DNA of 64,000 nt from Trebouxia sp. TZW2008 (taxonomy: Eukaryota > Chlorophyta > Trebouxiophyceae > Trebouxiales > Trebouxiaceae), in assembly GCA_002118135.1 (NCBI GenBank), contig BDIU01000063.1, positions 434,439 to 498,438 of the forward strand. The letters are read 5' to 3'. Below, in pieces: positions 1 to 17,643 of the stretch; positions within the stretch are counted from its first letter, which is position 1, and each line of letters begins with the position of its first letter. Under the pieces are notes generated by a model. The model made no database searches. It was not told the origin of the DNA and was given only the letters and a program-made list of their open reading frames with translations. The translations under genes and the position numbers were made by a program.

Positions 1-53
1 CAGTCCCTGTAAGGAGAGAACCTGGCAAGATATCTTGAACAAATTTGTCATAC

Positions 54-379
54 CTGGGAATGCCCCTTTGCCAAACACACCATGACCTTCTCCAACCAAT
101 TTGCGATTCCACAAACTCAACAAGGTGCTGAATAAATACCTGCACAGCACCTTGCCCCTCTAAGAGCTTTTCCTGTTACCTTGTCTGAACGACTGCAGCT
201 CAAGCACTGTACCATGTCAGGATGAGCCCAACATTCTTAAGAGCGGCGTTTGTGACGGGGTCACGCAGCACCGCCCTGACCTTGGTGGCCCTGCCATCTG
301 ACGGTGCCTGTCCGTTCAAGATTGGCTGCAACTCGAGATCAGCCGGACTTGCTGACTTGGCCGATGACTTTGAGGGCAT
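54..379 (-). CDS. TPT/SLC35-family transporter, N-terminal exons (partial)
   Basis: Two exons are supported: 379-213, starting at an ATG, and 139-54. The donor after 213 and the TGCAG acceptor before 139 match in phase (2), which gives a continuous reading through LILTWYLFSTLLSLWNRKL. A Trp-Tyr followed by a hydrophobic helix and a Leu-Trp-Asn-Arg/Lys turn, then a His-Gly-Val-containing loop, is typical of the first helix of the triose-phosphate/nucleotide-sugar translocator family (drug/metabolite transporter superfamily). Members move sugar phosphates or nucleotide sugars across plastid, ER or Golgi membranes. The rest, roughly nine more helices, lies beyond the left edge, so substrate and compartment cannot be judged. 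The N-terminus is hydrophilic and Ser/Lys-rich without a clear targeting signal. Family assignment is inference from about 85 residues. Confidence 0.55.
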
Positions 380-1042
380 CGTCCCCCACGACAGCAACGC
401 CCCACCGCTAAGCTAAGCAGCATAGTGCATCGCCCGAGTCAAACCGACGCTGTTGAGCGTGCAGCAGGCCTGATCTCTCTGCCAACTTCGCTGCAGATGC
501 TCGACGGTGGACACAGCTGGATTGGCGCCCTCGCGATCGTCCTGAATTGATCTTTTGCAGGCCTTCACACGTCGCAAGGTAGCGGTAACTGGCTGTCACT
601 CAAGTGCGAGGTAAAACGGGTGCGGTTCCGCACCGTCTATACAATTTGCGTCGCAGTGCTCAACAGCCAAGGCTGTAGACTCAACGTGCGATCGGATCGA
701 AGAGTTGTAGGCTGTATTGACGAGTGTGCGAAGCATGCCAAGCTGCAAAGTTCATCGGCACTGACCATGCTGTGTAGGGCCTTTGCAAGAGTGGGGCTTG
801 CCCTGAGTGGGGGGTCAAAACTTTGGAGGGGGGCGTGCTGTGTGACCAGCCTAAGGCAATGCCATTCGTGCAACACCGTAGGCAATGTGCATTCTTCCAC
901 TCAGAGCAAATCCAAGCATGCATATGCTGACTTCGACCTCTATGAAGTGTCATGGGTTGCTCCAAAGAAAGAGAAGCTTGCAAGTCAATTGACGCAATTA
1001 TTCATACGCAAAAAGGCAGGTGTTTAGCTGAGCAGACAATGC
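380..1042. other. intergenic stretch between two minus-strand genes
   Basis: This holds the presumed promoter and 5' leader of the transporter gene and the 3' untranslated region of the torsin-like gene. Open frames here (for example 620-1027) have no recognisable protein content. I see nothing else. Confidence 0.5.
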
Positions 1043-2775
1043 TCAAAGCTCGTCTGCTGGTGTCTGTTTGGAGACAATGCTCAAGGCTCGATTGCTTTTG
1101 TCTATTTGCAGCTGTACATAATGCTCAGGCATATTCAACTTGGCCTTCAATGCCTCTTTCCGTCTTTCGATGCTGCCTAGCCATCCAGGATCAGCTGCTT
1201 TGCTCTGCCGCCGTTGCCGTTGTCGTTGCTGTTCTTTTTGTGTCCTCCACTCCTTGAGAGCTCGTGTTACATATCTAGTGATGATATTCTGAACAACCTT
1301 GCCGCCCTCTGGGGGATAGCAGCCTGGCTCATTGGGCTTGCAATCGCCAAAATCAACCTGGCACACGTCTAACAAATGTTTAATTTGTCCCTTACTGATT
1401 TATGCCAACTACTGTCTAGACAAGATGTCACGATGCCATGCACCTATAGTGCCATCAAGTTGCATGACTTGCAGATTCTGCACTTGTCTTGATCATGTTG
1501 TTTTTGCCGCAAGAGTGCTGTTAAAGACTGGCAACAGCAGCACAGGCTTGCATGCTACAGATGAGCCAAATGTTGCAATCCTACCTTGCTCAGCAAGAAC
1601 TCTACCACAGGTGTTGGCCAGGTCAGGGTGAGTAGTTCCCTCCTGTGTAGCTGTTGCGCCAGATCTTCAAGGCGCTTGGTGAATAGTTCACGAAGATTGG
1701 ATGCTTCCAAAGGAAAGTATGGCAGGAAGAAGTCAACAGCTCCCAGCATTTTGATGAGGTCTACATGGCTCTCACACTTAGCCTGACTCCACACTTCGTA
1801 CACAAGATTCCTCAAGCTATTGTGGGCTGCCTCCTTTGTCACCTATTGCATGTAGATGTTGATGAGTGTGATAAAGCTGGTGCAACACACACATACAAAG
1901 ACTGTGGCGCCTGCATGGTAAGGCTTCAACATTGTCTAAGGTCATTAGAAGCACACAGCTCAGAATGAACTTCAAGACTGCAAAAGCTGTGCATGTTTGC
2001 ATTGGTTGTTACCTTAGCTCTGTCACCAGCTTGCACAAGCATTTTATGTAGTTGACTTTGCCCAAGATTAGACTCCAAGATCACAATGGACCTGCAACAC
2101 GCACATCAGCTTTATTTGAAGAGAGCAATCAAGCTGTACACAGGAGGTGAATGTGTGAGTTGCGCGCGAGAAATGGGCTAGACACTCAAGTGTGACAGGA
2201 CCAACTACATAGCGTGGCACAGTGTGGAACCTGCGCTTGGGGCCTGATTGCAATACCTACTTGTCCATGGACACATTGTTAGAGGCTGAAGCAGTCACCA
2301 GCTGTCGCAGTACGTTTCTTGCGGAACAGTCCAACTTGTCATATTCTTCTATCACAAGCAGTGACTCCTCATAGCGATGAAGGTGATCAAGAACACTTTT
2401 CCTCAGGTACCAGTGCTGCTCTTTGCTGTCAGCGTTGACGTAGTCCATGCCTTGTAGCACCTAGACAATGTCTGCACATTGTCAGCTACAGCTGAACCAT
2501 CTTGCTGATGTAAAGTACAGACTGCATTCAATCGTCTCTTGCCTTGTAAGCAGGGCAATGGTGTCCAGGGCATTCTGCATCACTGGTTGCATCATACAAA
2601 GCCTGGGCCAGCAGCTTATGAGACAAAGATTTGCCAACACCGGGAGGACCGTGGACACTGAGCAGCAGCGGCTTGCTGGGTTGTCCTCTGGCCATGTGAT
2701 CGCAAGTGGCATCTGACATCTGGTGCAGGGCAAACTCCTGCCCCACAATCTCTGATAGCAAATGAGGCTCTATGA
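1043..2775 (-). CDS. torsin-like AAA+ ATPase
   Basis: Exons, 5' to 3' on the minus strand: about 2770-2543 with Walker A (HGPPGVGKS); 2460-2261 with a Walker-B-like LLVIEEYDKLD; an exon ending at 1585 with AVDFFLPYFPLEASNLRELF; and 1357-1043. The VDFF-P-F-PLE segment and the following GGKVVQNIITRYV block match the small C-terminal AAA subdomain of torsins, where FLPLE and a 'GCK.V' segment occur. The tail is lengthened by a Gln/Arg-rich helix. Torsins are membrane-associated ATPases of the ER lumen and nuclear envelope. The intron between the first two exons starts with GC (AAG|gcaaga) and is fixed by frame. The N-terminal exon is unresolved: an ATG-led hydrophobic stretch near 2945-2900 (MVLPAVVAALAVAAVSW) could be an ER signal, but its phase does not join cleanly. 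Another ClpB-like AAA+ family is the alternative. Confidence 0.65.
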
Positions 2776-2959
2776 GATTGCAAGCCTCGGGAGCAAAGGA
2801 GGTGTGCCCTGTGATCAGCCAACACAGCTCGAACCTGCTGCATTCTACGAGTTTTCATCCGTTGCTTCAACGCGACTCACTCGGAAGTAGAGTCCATGAC
2901 ACGGCTGCTACTGCAAGTGCTGCTACAACCGCCGGCAAGACCATACGCAGTGCTGAGTA

Positions 2960-3269
2960 TTTGCGAGGTGCTTCGTACTCCGATCCGGTGACACGGTAAG
3001 CTCACAGCGACTGCAGTTTCAATGGCGCCGGTCTACAACGCTCGAATTGTTATGCACTGCAATCAAGTCTGTCAAGCTTTTGCTGCTGCGCTTGGAAGTT
3101 CAGCCCTGAGCTGCATGCTATGCTGTGCACCGTGCTAAGAAGCTGCTCCTGAAGCTGAAGAGGTGAGCACTGGGAGCGACTCTATCATTTAATTGATGAG
3201 CGTCTGTGTCTTTTCACTCGGTGCAAAAGACTAACCACTGTTGCCATATGCAGAGGCTGGGTCGCGGCC
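2960..3269. promoter_or_regulatory. divergent promoter region, torsin-like / CPR5-like
   Basis: The two genes point away from each other across about 300 bp or less, so their promoters must share this interval. No TATA-like box or defined operator stands out. Confidence 0.35.
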
Positions 3270-5556
3270 ATGCGCTGTCATGTCTTCTTGCTCGCTTTAC
3301 TCGTTTATGTTCAAGCAACAGCAGCATACGACGTTCCGAACCCGTTTAGCTGGAAAGCTGTCGAGGATGCAGAACGCCAGGCGGTCACCCATGTCGCTTC
3401 GCTGTATGATGATTCGGTTCGGCTAAAGCAGCGAGTCATAGAGCGAGTCTTTGCACCTGAGTCAGCAGGCCCTGCACAGGCAGCAGTATGTGAGGCTACT
3501 CCGGAACCGACAGTGGTGCACAGATCGTCATGCGGCACAACATGCCTCATAATGCTACTGGCAGCTGTTGCAGCGGCCTTCTGCTTTGGCTGGGTGCTCG
3601 GCAGCAGACAAAGTCTGGCGCAGCAAGCTATGCAGCAAGCCAGAGCTGCAGATCAGGCTGAAATTTGCAGGCTCGAGCAAGCAGAAAATGCCAGTAGTAC
3701 ACCATCTGCAGAGAACAGCGCTGCTCACAGGGTCACACAGCCAGACAGCGGCCAGCAGGTGAATGCATCAGAGGGGTCAGCAGTCAGAGCTGCCTCCCTC
3801 AGCAGTGTTGAGAGTGAGAGCAGTGCTGCTGACCACCCAGTCAGTTCTCAGCATCAGGTAAGATGTCACATGCTGCAATAACCGTTTTCCAAGCATCAAA
3901 TGCGCCGGTTGTGACGATCGCACAATGATTTTTTGACTCTGCAACACCTGCTGGGCTATAGGTGCGGTCTCAAGATGCAGATAGTTCCTCGCCCAGCTCG
4001 GGCTCAGCTAGCTGGTTGGACGCAGTCACAGACGACCAACTCCAGACCCAGCAACAGCAACAGCAACTAGGTCAGCAGCAGCAGGCACAGCAGCATCACA
4101 GCCATCAGCAAGCAAGTCAGCAGCATCAGCAGGTGCAACAGCAGCAGCATCCCGAAGCTGCTGAGGTCAGGTCTGCTGCACAGCCAAATCATGCTCCTGC
4201 TCACAATCTCACTGAGGATCAGCCATCAGGATCTCCTGAGCTGCATCAGACATCACAGCCCTCACAGACTGGAGCAGCTGCTGAAAGCATACAGCCAGCA
4301 GCACAGCAAGCTGTGCAAGGCAGCACTTCTTCATCAAGACATACAGCCGGAAATGCTGAGCTCACGCCACCAGCAAGTGCGCCCCAACAGCCCATGCAAC
4401 CCCCTTCAACTGGAACGGAACTGATTCAGCAGGAGCCAGCTGTCTTACAGCCCAGACCAGAGAGCAATGTAGCTGACATTGCTTCACGTATGGTGCACTT
4501 TGCATTACAAGGCCTCGGGCTTGATGCCCAACAGCTCAGTCGGCAAGAGAGGCTTGGGCTTATGCCTGCAGCTGTCAATGCAATTGGCATTGTGCAAGGT
4601 CACGTGGACAACATGATGGTACACAGGTGTGATGCACAGTCATCTCCACTGCTTTTGCGCTGTTCCCTGCATAAGAGAAGTGCAAGTGTGCAATATGGCT
4701 GTGCTGTAGTTCTACACATTTGCTCTGGTGCCTTTGCAAGATGGCTCTCCAGAATGTAAGCCCCATCATGATCTCACAACTCATTCTCACAAAGATGGCG
4801 GTTGGTGACTGCATTCTCACACAGATGGCGGATGTTGACTGCAGGTTGATGGGTGTCAGTAACCAGCAAGGCGCTGAACATAACAGCATTCTGCGGGAGG
4901 GCCTTCAAGACAGAAGAGCATGGCGTCAGGCAGATGAAGAACAGAGGCAGTTGCAGCTTTTCATCAGCAGGCTTGCTGACTGTCTACTGTGCGGCCTCAT
5001 TGTCATGCTTGGTGGCATGCTGTACTGGGGCACCACTTTGGGCTATTATGAAGGCAGGCTTTCAGAATGCAAAGGCAGCCGTTCTGGTTTTTTTGGACAT
5101 TTGTTCAGTCCCTGGCAGGCGATACAGTTCATGCAGACCGTCTGGTGCTACACTTCAGCGCTTGCTGATTTGATTGGCAGTGTTTTGCTCATTGGTTTTG
5201 TGCCACTTATGATTAAGAAGTACGGGCTTTTGAGAGATAGCATGACGCAGCCTATGACTTGCTTGATTGTTGGCCTCGGTCTTGTGTGTGGGTTGATTGG
5301 GCAGTATGCTGTCAGCAGGGTTGGTGGTGATAGATGGGCGTGGCTATTGGCTTACTGGCTCTGGGTTTCATTGCATGTCTGCTCTGTTTGGTGTATACAA
5401 AGCTTATACAGATATCTGAACTCAGACGGCTTGTCTCAGCATGTCTTAGCAGTGCTCAAGCTGCCTGTATACTATGTTGTCATGGGTGTTGGATTACCGC
5501 TTGTCGTTGCTGCTTGTCCCTTCTGGCGTCTCAGCAGGCTGCTGATCCGAGTTTGA
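3270..5556 (+). CDS. CPR5: CPR5-like polytopic membrane protein
   Basis: Model: exons 3270-3857, 3962-4618 and 4867-5556, giving 644 residues. Phases agree, although the third exon's start (acceptor 'accag') is the least certain point. There is a hydrophobic N-terminus (about residues 3-20) and a second hydrophobic segment near residue 95. A long Gln/Ser/Ala-rich, low-complexity middle follows, with a polyglutamine run encoded at about 4048-4150. The C-terminal 190 residues hold four to five membrane spans. The order of these, with GYYEGRLSEC after the first span, a W-Q-x2-FMQTVWCY segment and the QPMT...GL..G motif, resembles the C-terminal domain of plant CPR5. Plant CPR5 is an integral nuclear-pore/nuclear-envelope protein that restrains immunity and cell-cycle signalling. 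The call rests on this C-terminal pattern; the N-terminal part is not alignable by eye. Confidence 0.55.
4782..4843 (+). repeat. two-copy ~33-bp direct repeat in intron
   Basis: CATTCTCACA-A/C-AGATGGCGG followed by TTGRTGACTGCA occurs twice in the last CPR5-like intron, just before the acceptor. Confidence 0.6.
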
Positions 5557-6216
5557 TCCCCTGCTTGGCTCAAGAACTAGTACCGAAAGTGGATCAAGGA
5601 ATGTGTGTGCATTTCAAACCGTCTTTGGACAAGTCAATCGCTTTGAAACTTTGACCAAGTTGGTGATCAACAACTTGTTGACCGATTTATCTTGAAATCA
5701 AATTGGTGGCTAGTGGCGCAACTCATCAAGCACTCCAAGGATCTGCTGAATGTTGCTTCATTGACGTTGCTTGATTGCCCATCCTCAAAGAAAGGGAGAA
5801 AGATATGCATAGAGAGAGAGAGTGAGATCAGTGCCCGTTGAGAGGGCCTTGACCGTACGCAGTGCGTGGCATAGCCTACGGATACACGGAAGCAAGTGAA
5901 GTCGATCTGCAGAGCTGCAGGACTGTAACTCTGGATGCACACACTGAACGCTGCCTCTCGTTGTGCAAGGCATCGGGCAGAAACTCCAACACTTATTGAT
6001 TTGATTGTGCGATAGGTTGCCATCGCATTTGCTCTCGCTTCTTTCATAAGTGCCTTCGTTTAAGGCCGTACACACGTTATTGAAACTGCTTCGAGAGGTC
6101 GATTGCGTCAGAATTCTAGGTCCAGCTGTGCCTGAGTATCGATTGTGCATGCGACGGATAGGACAATTCGCTTGCGCAGCATAGCGGCTGTCAGGTGCCG
6201 CGCGCACTTTGACTAC
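5557..6216. other. intergenic, CPR5-like 3' end to TrpRS start
   Basis: This contains the 3' untranslated region of the upstream gene, a short (AG)n tract near 5811-5824 and the TrpRS promoter. Open frames on both strands lack recognisable content. Confidence 0.45.
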
Positions 6217-11925
<5,709 letters not shown>

Positions 11926-12588
11926 ATGTTGCTGCAAGCAAAGCTTGGCTATCTGTCTTAACTTCATGAGGGCAATGACCCTGAACATGAAAAACTGGCC
12001 GAGGCGCGACACCCCGATGTGTTGGACGCTTTCAGAAAGCTGTCAGGGTGTTAGGCAGTAAGCATAAAAGAATGCGTCAAGCAGGAGGCTGCAGGCACAA
12101 CATCTGTCCCATGCACAAATCATTGCGTGCCTCTCAGGCACAAGACTCACCCTCAAAAAGCTGTCTTTAAAGCACCAAAGCCTGCCATGCTTTCTGCATT
12201 TTGTTTTCATCAGACATGGAATGCATTGCATTGACAGGTGCCTGAAACTCTGTGACTGCACAGATGATACGGCGCATGTGCAGAAGGCCACATCCACTGC
12301 ACATACGTGTACAGTCAAAGCAAGTGTGCAATTGCCAACTATACTGGCAATGCCATTACATTTCTATGACCGTGTAATTGTGACACGGCATTTCACAACG
12401 TCAATCTGTGTCAATTGCAGGGCTCTGCTGAGATGCATCGCGCTCAGATTAGCAACTTGTTGCTAGGTGACATGAGTGATGGTCGTGCACATGACTGATG
12501 AATGACTGAGTGAGCCGTAATGTTTTCACACAACCTGTGTCTGACTGTGTGTGCGGGCCACATGCAGCTTCACACACGCGCACAGATC
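11926..12588. other. intergenic, TrpRS to uS9m
   Basis: No supportable gene; this is the TrpRS 3' region and the uS9m promoter. The minus frame 12318-12043 has no recognisable content. Confidence 0.4.
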
Positions 12589-13652
12589 ATGGCTACACTT
12601 GCATCAGGACATCTGAGCAACGCATGCGCGCTCTGCGTCATGCATAGGCTCCGTAAGTTCGCTGCTTTGGCACCGCTGCTGGCTTCAGCCTCAAGGAGCA
12701 GTCCTGTCATATGCCCAGCGACCACGCAGGTTGCTGCAGAACGGCTCACTTGTCAGTCAATCTCACAAGCAGCGCATTTGCCGACGTTTGCTGCGGCGGC
12801 GATTGCGAGAGGCTTTGCATCTGGTCCTGAAGACCCCGAAAGCATAGCAAGTGGCTCCACTGAGGAACGTCGGGCCAGCATTGCCAACACCAGCACAAGT
12901 CAGTCATCTGGCGATCAGCAGGACGCCTGGATCGAGGACTGGGGAAAGTTGATAGAGAAAGGAGATGTGTCAGGACAGGCGGAGCTTGTCAGGGACCTCT
13001 TTGGAGATGAGCCAGAGCCAGTTGGACCTCCACTGCATGAGTTGCTGAATTACAGCAGAAAAGAGGAGGAGAGAGCTCAGAGGCGGTTGCAGGAGCTGCA
13101 AAAGCAAGAAGAGATCAAGCAGAGCAGGTACAGCAGAATACTGTGCAGTGCAGCTTTGCGAGTCGGATGCTAGCACTGATTTCTAGCTTGGCAGCAATGC
13201 ATTCCAGCTTGGCAGCAATGCAATGCACTGTGCCAATGCATTGCAGGGTCTCTGTGATCGATAAATTTGGCCGCTCATATGGCACTGGCAAGCGGAAGAC
13301 AAGCATAGCCAGAGTGTGGCTGAAGCAGGGCAGTGGCAATGTTGTGATCAACGGCAAAAGGCTGAATGACTACTTTGGCCTCTTGCAAAGGCGATCTGAT
13401 GTGCTAGCCCCTTTTCTCACCACAAACACCCTAGGCTTGTTTGACATCAGGGCCACAGTGCATGGTGGAGGGAACACAGGTCAATCACAAGCACTGCGAC
13501 ATGGCATCAGTAAAGCCCTGCAGCTGTTTGATCCACAGTTCAGACCAGCGCTGAAATCAGAGGGCTTACTAAGCAGGGATTCCCGCATTGTGGAACGCAA
13601 GAAGCCAGGCAAAGCTAAAGCTCGCAAGTCTTTCCAGTGGGTCAAGCGTTAG
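12589..13652 (+). CDS. mitochondrial ribosomal protein uS9 (S9)
   Basis: Component of the small subunit of the organellar ribosome; its C-terminal tail reaches the P-site tRNA. Two exons (12589-13127, 13247-13652) join in phase to 314 residues. The last ~130 residues are a full S9 domain: GTGKRKTSIARVWL, HGGGNTGQSQALRHGI, and the basic tail ending KARKSFQWVKR. The first ~85 residues are Ala/Ser/Arg-rich with FAALAPLLASASRSS, consistent with a mitochondrial presequence. A central acidic and then Glu/Lys/Arg-rich helical stretch is the usual N-terminal extension of plant and algal mitochondrial S9. The start could also be the in-frame ATG at 12520 or 12640. A plastid S9 is less likely given the long extension. 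The intron contains a ~20-bp CTTGGCAGCAATGCA-type direct repeat. Confidence 0.88.
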
Positions 13653-14220
13653 GTTTCATCTGACTGCATTGCTTTGGCCCAGTTTCACTGTATGCAAGTG
13701 CTGCGATAGTGAGCTGCGCAAAGCTTTATTGCTTGACCTAAACCAAATACCTCATTTGTAGACAACTCATTTGGTGTCACTGAACTCATCCTTGCAAATA
13801 TTGCCAATGCCAGTGCCAGACACATGCACACATGAGTCGAGGGTGCAGGAGCTACTGAGTGTCCTATGCAATTAGAGCATGCTCTGACCTTGTCGCAGTG
13901 CATTTCATGCGCAGAAATAAGGCCATGCTGAAGATGCCATGTATTAGCCAATGCTGCTTACGCAGAAAAAAGCATACAGCACGAGGCAGCACACACAGAA
14001 AAGTTCATGTCAGGACGTGCGTGAGATACGTCATTCAAATGCACGAGTTCTGAGCAAAACAAATAGCCTGAGAGGCAGTCAGCAATGGGACTTGAAATTT
14101 ATTTGCAATTGGGACCAGACAACAGCTTTTCGAAGCAGCACTTGCATCATTTGTAGCATCGTGATTTGTAGCAACGTGACATGGCTAACGAGACCATAAG
14201 CAGATCTGAACAGCAACATA
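13653..14220. other. convergent 3' interval, uS9m / RPAP3
   Basis: It holds the 3' ends of the two facing genes. No additional gene is supported. Confidence 0.4.
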
Positions 14221-17200
14221 CTATACTCTATACCTGCTGCGAGCTTTCTGCAGCCTCATGCTCACGACACTGTCAAGCACATCTGAGCCTTGAGCAGCAT
14301 CAAAACTATCTTTGAGCAAAATCTTGTCCCGCCTGGGCAGACTCATGACTATCATGTCAAATCTAGGAACAGTCGGCAAATTGTCTAGGAGCTGTATGCC
14401 ATAGTGGTCATCTTGCCTTGCAAGCATTGCCAAAGCTGCCATAGCAATTCCGTGGAGCGCTGGAGCTGTCATGGATTGCTTGAATAAGCTTGGCAGCTGC
14501 ATGGGGTCAAGTAACCTCAGATAGGCCTGCTGCCCTGCTGAATTGCCCTTCAGTCGCTTCCAGCTGGCTTCAAAGTCAGTGCCTGCAAATTGTCAGTGAT
14601 GATGCAAGCAGTCTTTAAAAGGGCTTTAGAAACAAGAAAGAAAGGTCATTGCTTGACAGGCATCATAATGGCAGCCTTTGTTAGTAGAGGTAGCCTGGGA
14701 AGCAGTCCGTTTTGGTGTGGAATAGACTGAAATGATCACCTCTCCTTACAGCATTGCAGTACACAGCAAATACTGGCTGTACTACTAACTATCAATGCAA
14801 GCCGTTCCTGCATGCAAGCAGCAATGACAACACACCATGTTGGGCGCAAACGTGAGCTTCAGTGCATGCAGCAGAGAAGTCAGCAGCGCAAGGTGTCTGG
14901 CTTAAGAATTGTTCCGCATTTGGGAGCTGAGGCTGCATCTACCTGAGCGTGGCACGGGCAAGGCTGACCCTGCTGCAGCATTCCCAGCACTTGCTGTGCT
15001 AAGCTGAGGCCTTGCAGCTGCAGCCTGTTGAGGCTCAGTTTGGCTTGCACCCATGTCTGCTGCTTTATGCCGCTTCATGGCATGATCAGTAGCAGGCGCA
15101 TCTGCTGATGCACTGCTGATTGTCTTCTGAGTAGGCTGAACCTTATCTAGCTTGCTGACTGCCTCACCCGGTTGCAAAGGGGTTCTACGTCCTGCTTGTG
15201 CAGCTGGAGGTGCAGCCTGTGTGTTGGGCTGTGTCGCAGAAGGCTGCTGAACACCTGAAGCTGAAGGCTGTTTGGAAGGTGTCTGTGAGTCTGTACGGGT
15301 AGTGGCTGCTCCCACATTCAAGCCAGCAGTGTCTGCATGCTGCCGGTTGCTCCTGACTGATGCCGGCTGTGTGGTGTTGCTTTGCATTGGTGATGCTGGC
15401 TTGCTGCCTTCTTGGAGCGACTCTGGCACAGCAAGCTCAGCTGCAGTGGAAGGAGAGGCAGCAGCTGCTTCAGCACATGGCACAGCAACTGATGCAGGCT
15501 TTGCTGCAGAGGGTGCTTTTGCCTGTTGAGGTGATGCAGACTGGAGGGTAGCACTGTTTCGCTGTTGATGCACGATTGGGGAAGACACAACCTTGGGTTG
15601 AGGCGACGGCGCCTGGGGGTTAACACTGCTTTGCTGATGATGCTTTGATGAAGGGGATGCAGCCTGGGGTTGAGGTGATGCAGGCTGGAGATTAGCTTTG
15701 CTTTGCTGCTGCCCTGCTGTTGATGAAGAAGATGCAACTTTTGGTTGAGGCCGCTGCTCTTCTTCATCAGCTTCCAGCTCCTCAATGACAACTGATGGCT
15801 GTTTCCCTCCGCCATACTGAAAGCTTGCTCTGCTGCTGTTGCTGCTGCTGTTGCTGCTGCTGTTGCCGGTGGGCTTGCTGCTAGTGCGAGGTTGATCAGT
15901 GCCAGCGACCTGACCAGCCATTGACCTGCTGCTACTGCCAACAGCTGCCTTAGTGTCTTGGGTTGAAGAGGTCTGCTGGGCTGCACTTTTTGTGGGTGCC
16001 TGAGCAGCGGGTGTAGGCTCACACTGCGACTGTGACTTGGGCGCCTGTGCAGAGCTGGTAGTGGGCTGTTGTGTTTGCTGCTGGATGGACTGAGTCGCAA
16101 TGGGGATCGCAACCCTTGGCGGCTTGTTTTGTAGCCCTGCTTGCTGCAGCGCCTGCTCAAGGCAGGTCTGGCGCTCAGCCATTGCGGCCTTGGATGTGGG
16201 CTCCAGGCGCAAGGCATGCTCAAAATCCTCAGCTGCTTCCAGTGGCTGGCCAAGCGCCTTGTGAGCTGCAGCTCGCCGCAGATATGCCTGCGGCAAGCGC
16301 ACACACTGAGGACTGCTGGGACACAGGAAGATGACTGCATTGTGGATCAGCAGATGGTCTTGGATGTGGGCTTCAGGCGCACGGCATGCTCAAAGTTCTC
16401 AGCTGCTTCAAGCGGCTTGCCAAGCGCCTTGTAAGCTGCAGCTTGCCGCAGACATTCTGACAGCAGTATTGCGCGTGTGCTCTTTGTGTGAGGATCACTG
16501 CAAGGTATTTCTGGACCATGATATGCATGATTGGCGCAATATGCACCTTCGGCCCTAAAGAGCTGGACCACTATGTACCCTTGTGCTGGTGTCAACCAGC
16601 TTTTAATGACGGAACACATGTTACTTGACTAACCCAAACCACAATGCAAGCATTGTGCATCTGTCACAAGCGACAAGCAGCCTGGCCTTCAATGAAAGCT
16701 TGTGCAAAGACACCTGAAGAACCACCTGCTGCATGCACAACAGCAATGCAGTGTCTTCCTGCTTGTTCTCACCTTGACATAGCTTGGCTCTAGAGCAATT
16801 GCCTGAGTGCTGTCAGCTTCTGCAGCTTGATTTTCACCAAGCTTGAGCTCTGCCATTGCCCTGTTGGCATAGGCAAGGCATGAAGGCTGCAGAGCAATGC
16901 TTTGTGTGTAGTTCTTCTTGGCCTCAGCAAACTTCCTGGCAGCAAATGCTTTGTTGCCTCTGTCTTTCCACAGCTCTGCATCAGTTGGTTCTACTGCAGG
17001 GACTGGCTGATTTTGCTGACGTGGCTCAGGGCCTGCTTGAGCAGCCGCATCTGACTTCCTAAAAGTCAAATGATCGTAAATTCACACAGGTATGTTGTGA
17101 AACACAAGCATGCTGTTAAGCCAATCTGAAGGCAGCGTATTGGCGCACAGCTGCGGCATCCTGAGAAGGTTGTTGCACTTGTGTTTGTGCACAGGATGCA

Positions 17201-17643
17201 ATTGCAAGACATGCTTGCCTCGACTCTGTTGAAGCTGACTTTGAGCTCTTAGGGAATGAAAAGGACTGCTTCCTGCTGCCATTCTCATCATCAGCTTCTG
17301 CCATGGCTGCATCATAGTCAAACTTGTCCCACTTCTTGGTTGATTTGTCATAAGTGTGACTGGCAGCTGTGCCAGCATTAGACTGCAGTGGCCTTGTGAC
17401 TGTCTCCCTCAAGGTGTTAGAAGGGAAGCTTTGACCATGCTGCTTGCCCTGACTGGGCCCTGCTCGAGACCGCACAGGTGCGATATCATCTTGACTTCCA
17501 GGTACAGCTGGTCCGGCTGATCGCACTTTGCTTGCCGAGTGTGCTCCGGTGCGCTTCTGGATCTCTGGGTTCCATCTCAGCAGATCGTTGAGGACGTCCT
17601 GCTTTTCTTGGGCATCCTGTCTGATCTGCAACTGCGCCTCCAT
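14221..17643 (-). CDS. RPAP3: RPAP3-like TPR co-chaperone
   Basis: Scaffold of the R2TP/HSP90 co-chaperone system, which assembles RNA polymerase II, snoRNPs and PIKK kinases. Exons 17643-17219, 17058-16773, 16287-14943 and 14582-14221 join in phase to 805 residues. The N-terminus has the family's TKKWDKFDYDAAM segment (about residues 100-115). TPR helices follow at about 165-275 (WKDRGNKAFAARKFAEA; AYANRAMAELKLGE; AYLRRAAAHKALGQPLEAA). A ~390-residue Ser/Gln/Pro/Ala-rich linker comes next, much longer than usual. The last ~120 residues match the RPAP3 C-terminal domain (FEASWKRLKG...YLRLLDP...LLDNLPTVPRFDMIVM). The first intron is GC-AG (TCGAG|gcaagc), forced by frame. The start is 130 bp from the divergently transcribed XPA start. 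A decayed copy of the third exon's 5' end lies upstream of it. Confidence 0.86.
15828..15867 (-). repeat. trinucleotide repeat coding Ser/Asn run
   Basis: An interrupted GCTGCTGTT array inside RPAP3 exon 3. On the coding strand it gives repeated Asn-Ser-Ser in the linker. Confidence 0.8.
16345..16460 (-). repeat. echo of RPAP3 TPR exon 5' end
   Basis: A second copy of the segment coding AAAHKALGQPLEAAEDFEHA, reading AAYKALGKPLEAAENFEHA, sits about 165 bp upstream of the real exon, after its own CCGCAG. It runs into a TGA soon after the Thr-Ser-Lys of the TPR. Confidence 0.85.

Noticed and set aside
13143..13246. uS9m intron read as coding (continuation of exon 1 frame)
   Set aside because: The frame stops within 40 bp, while splicing at AG|gtacag and TTGCAG joins the S9 domain exactly in phase.
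15272..16434. Plus-strand frames opposite RPAP3, and the long 340-codon minus frame in another phase
   Set aside because: They are shadows of the low-complexity RPAP3 linker exon; they lack conserved motifs and splice logic.
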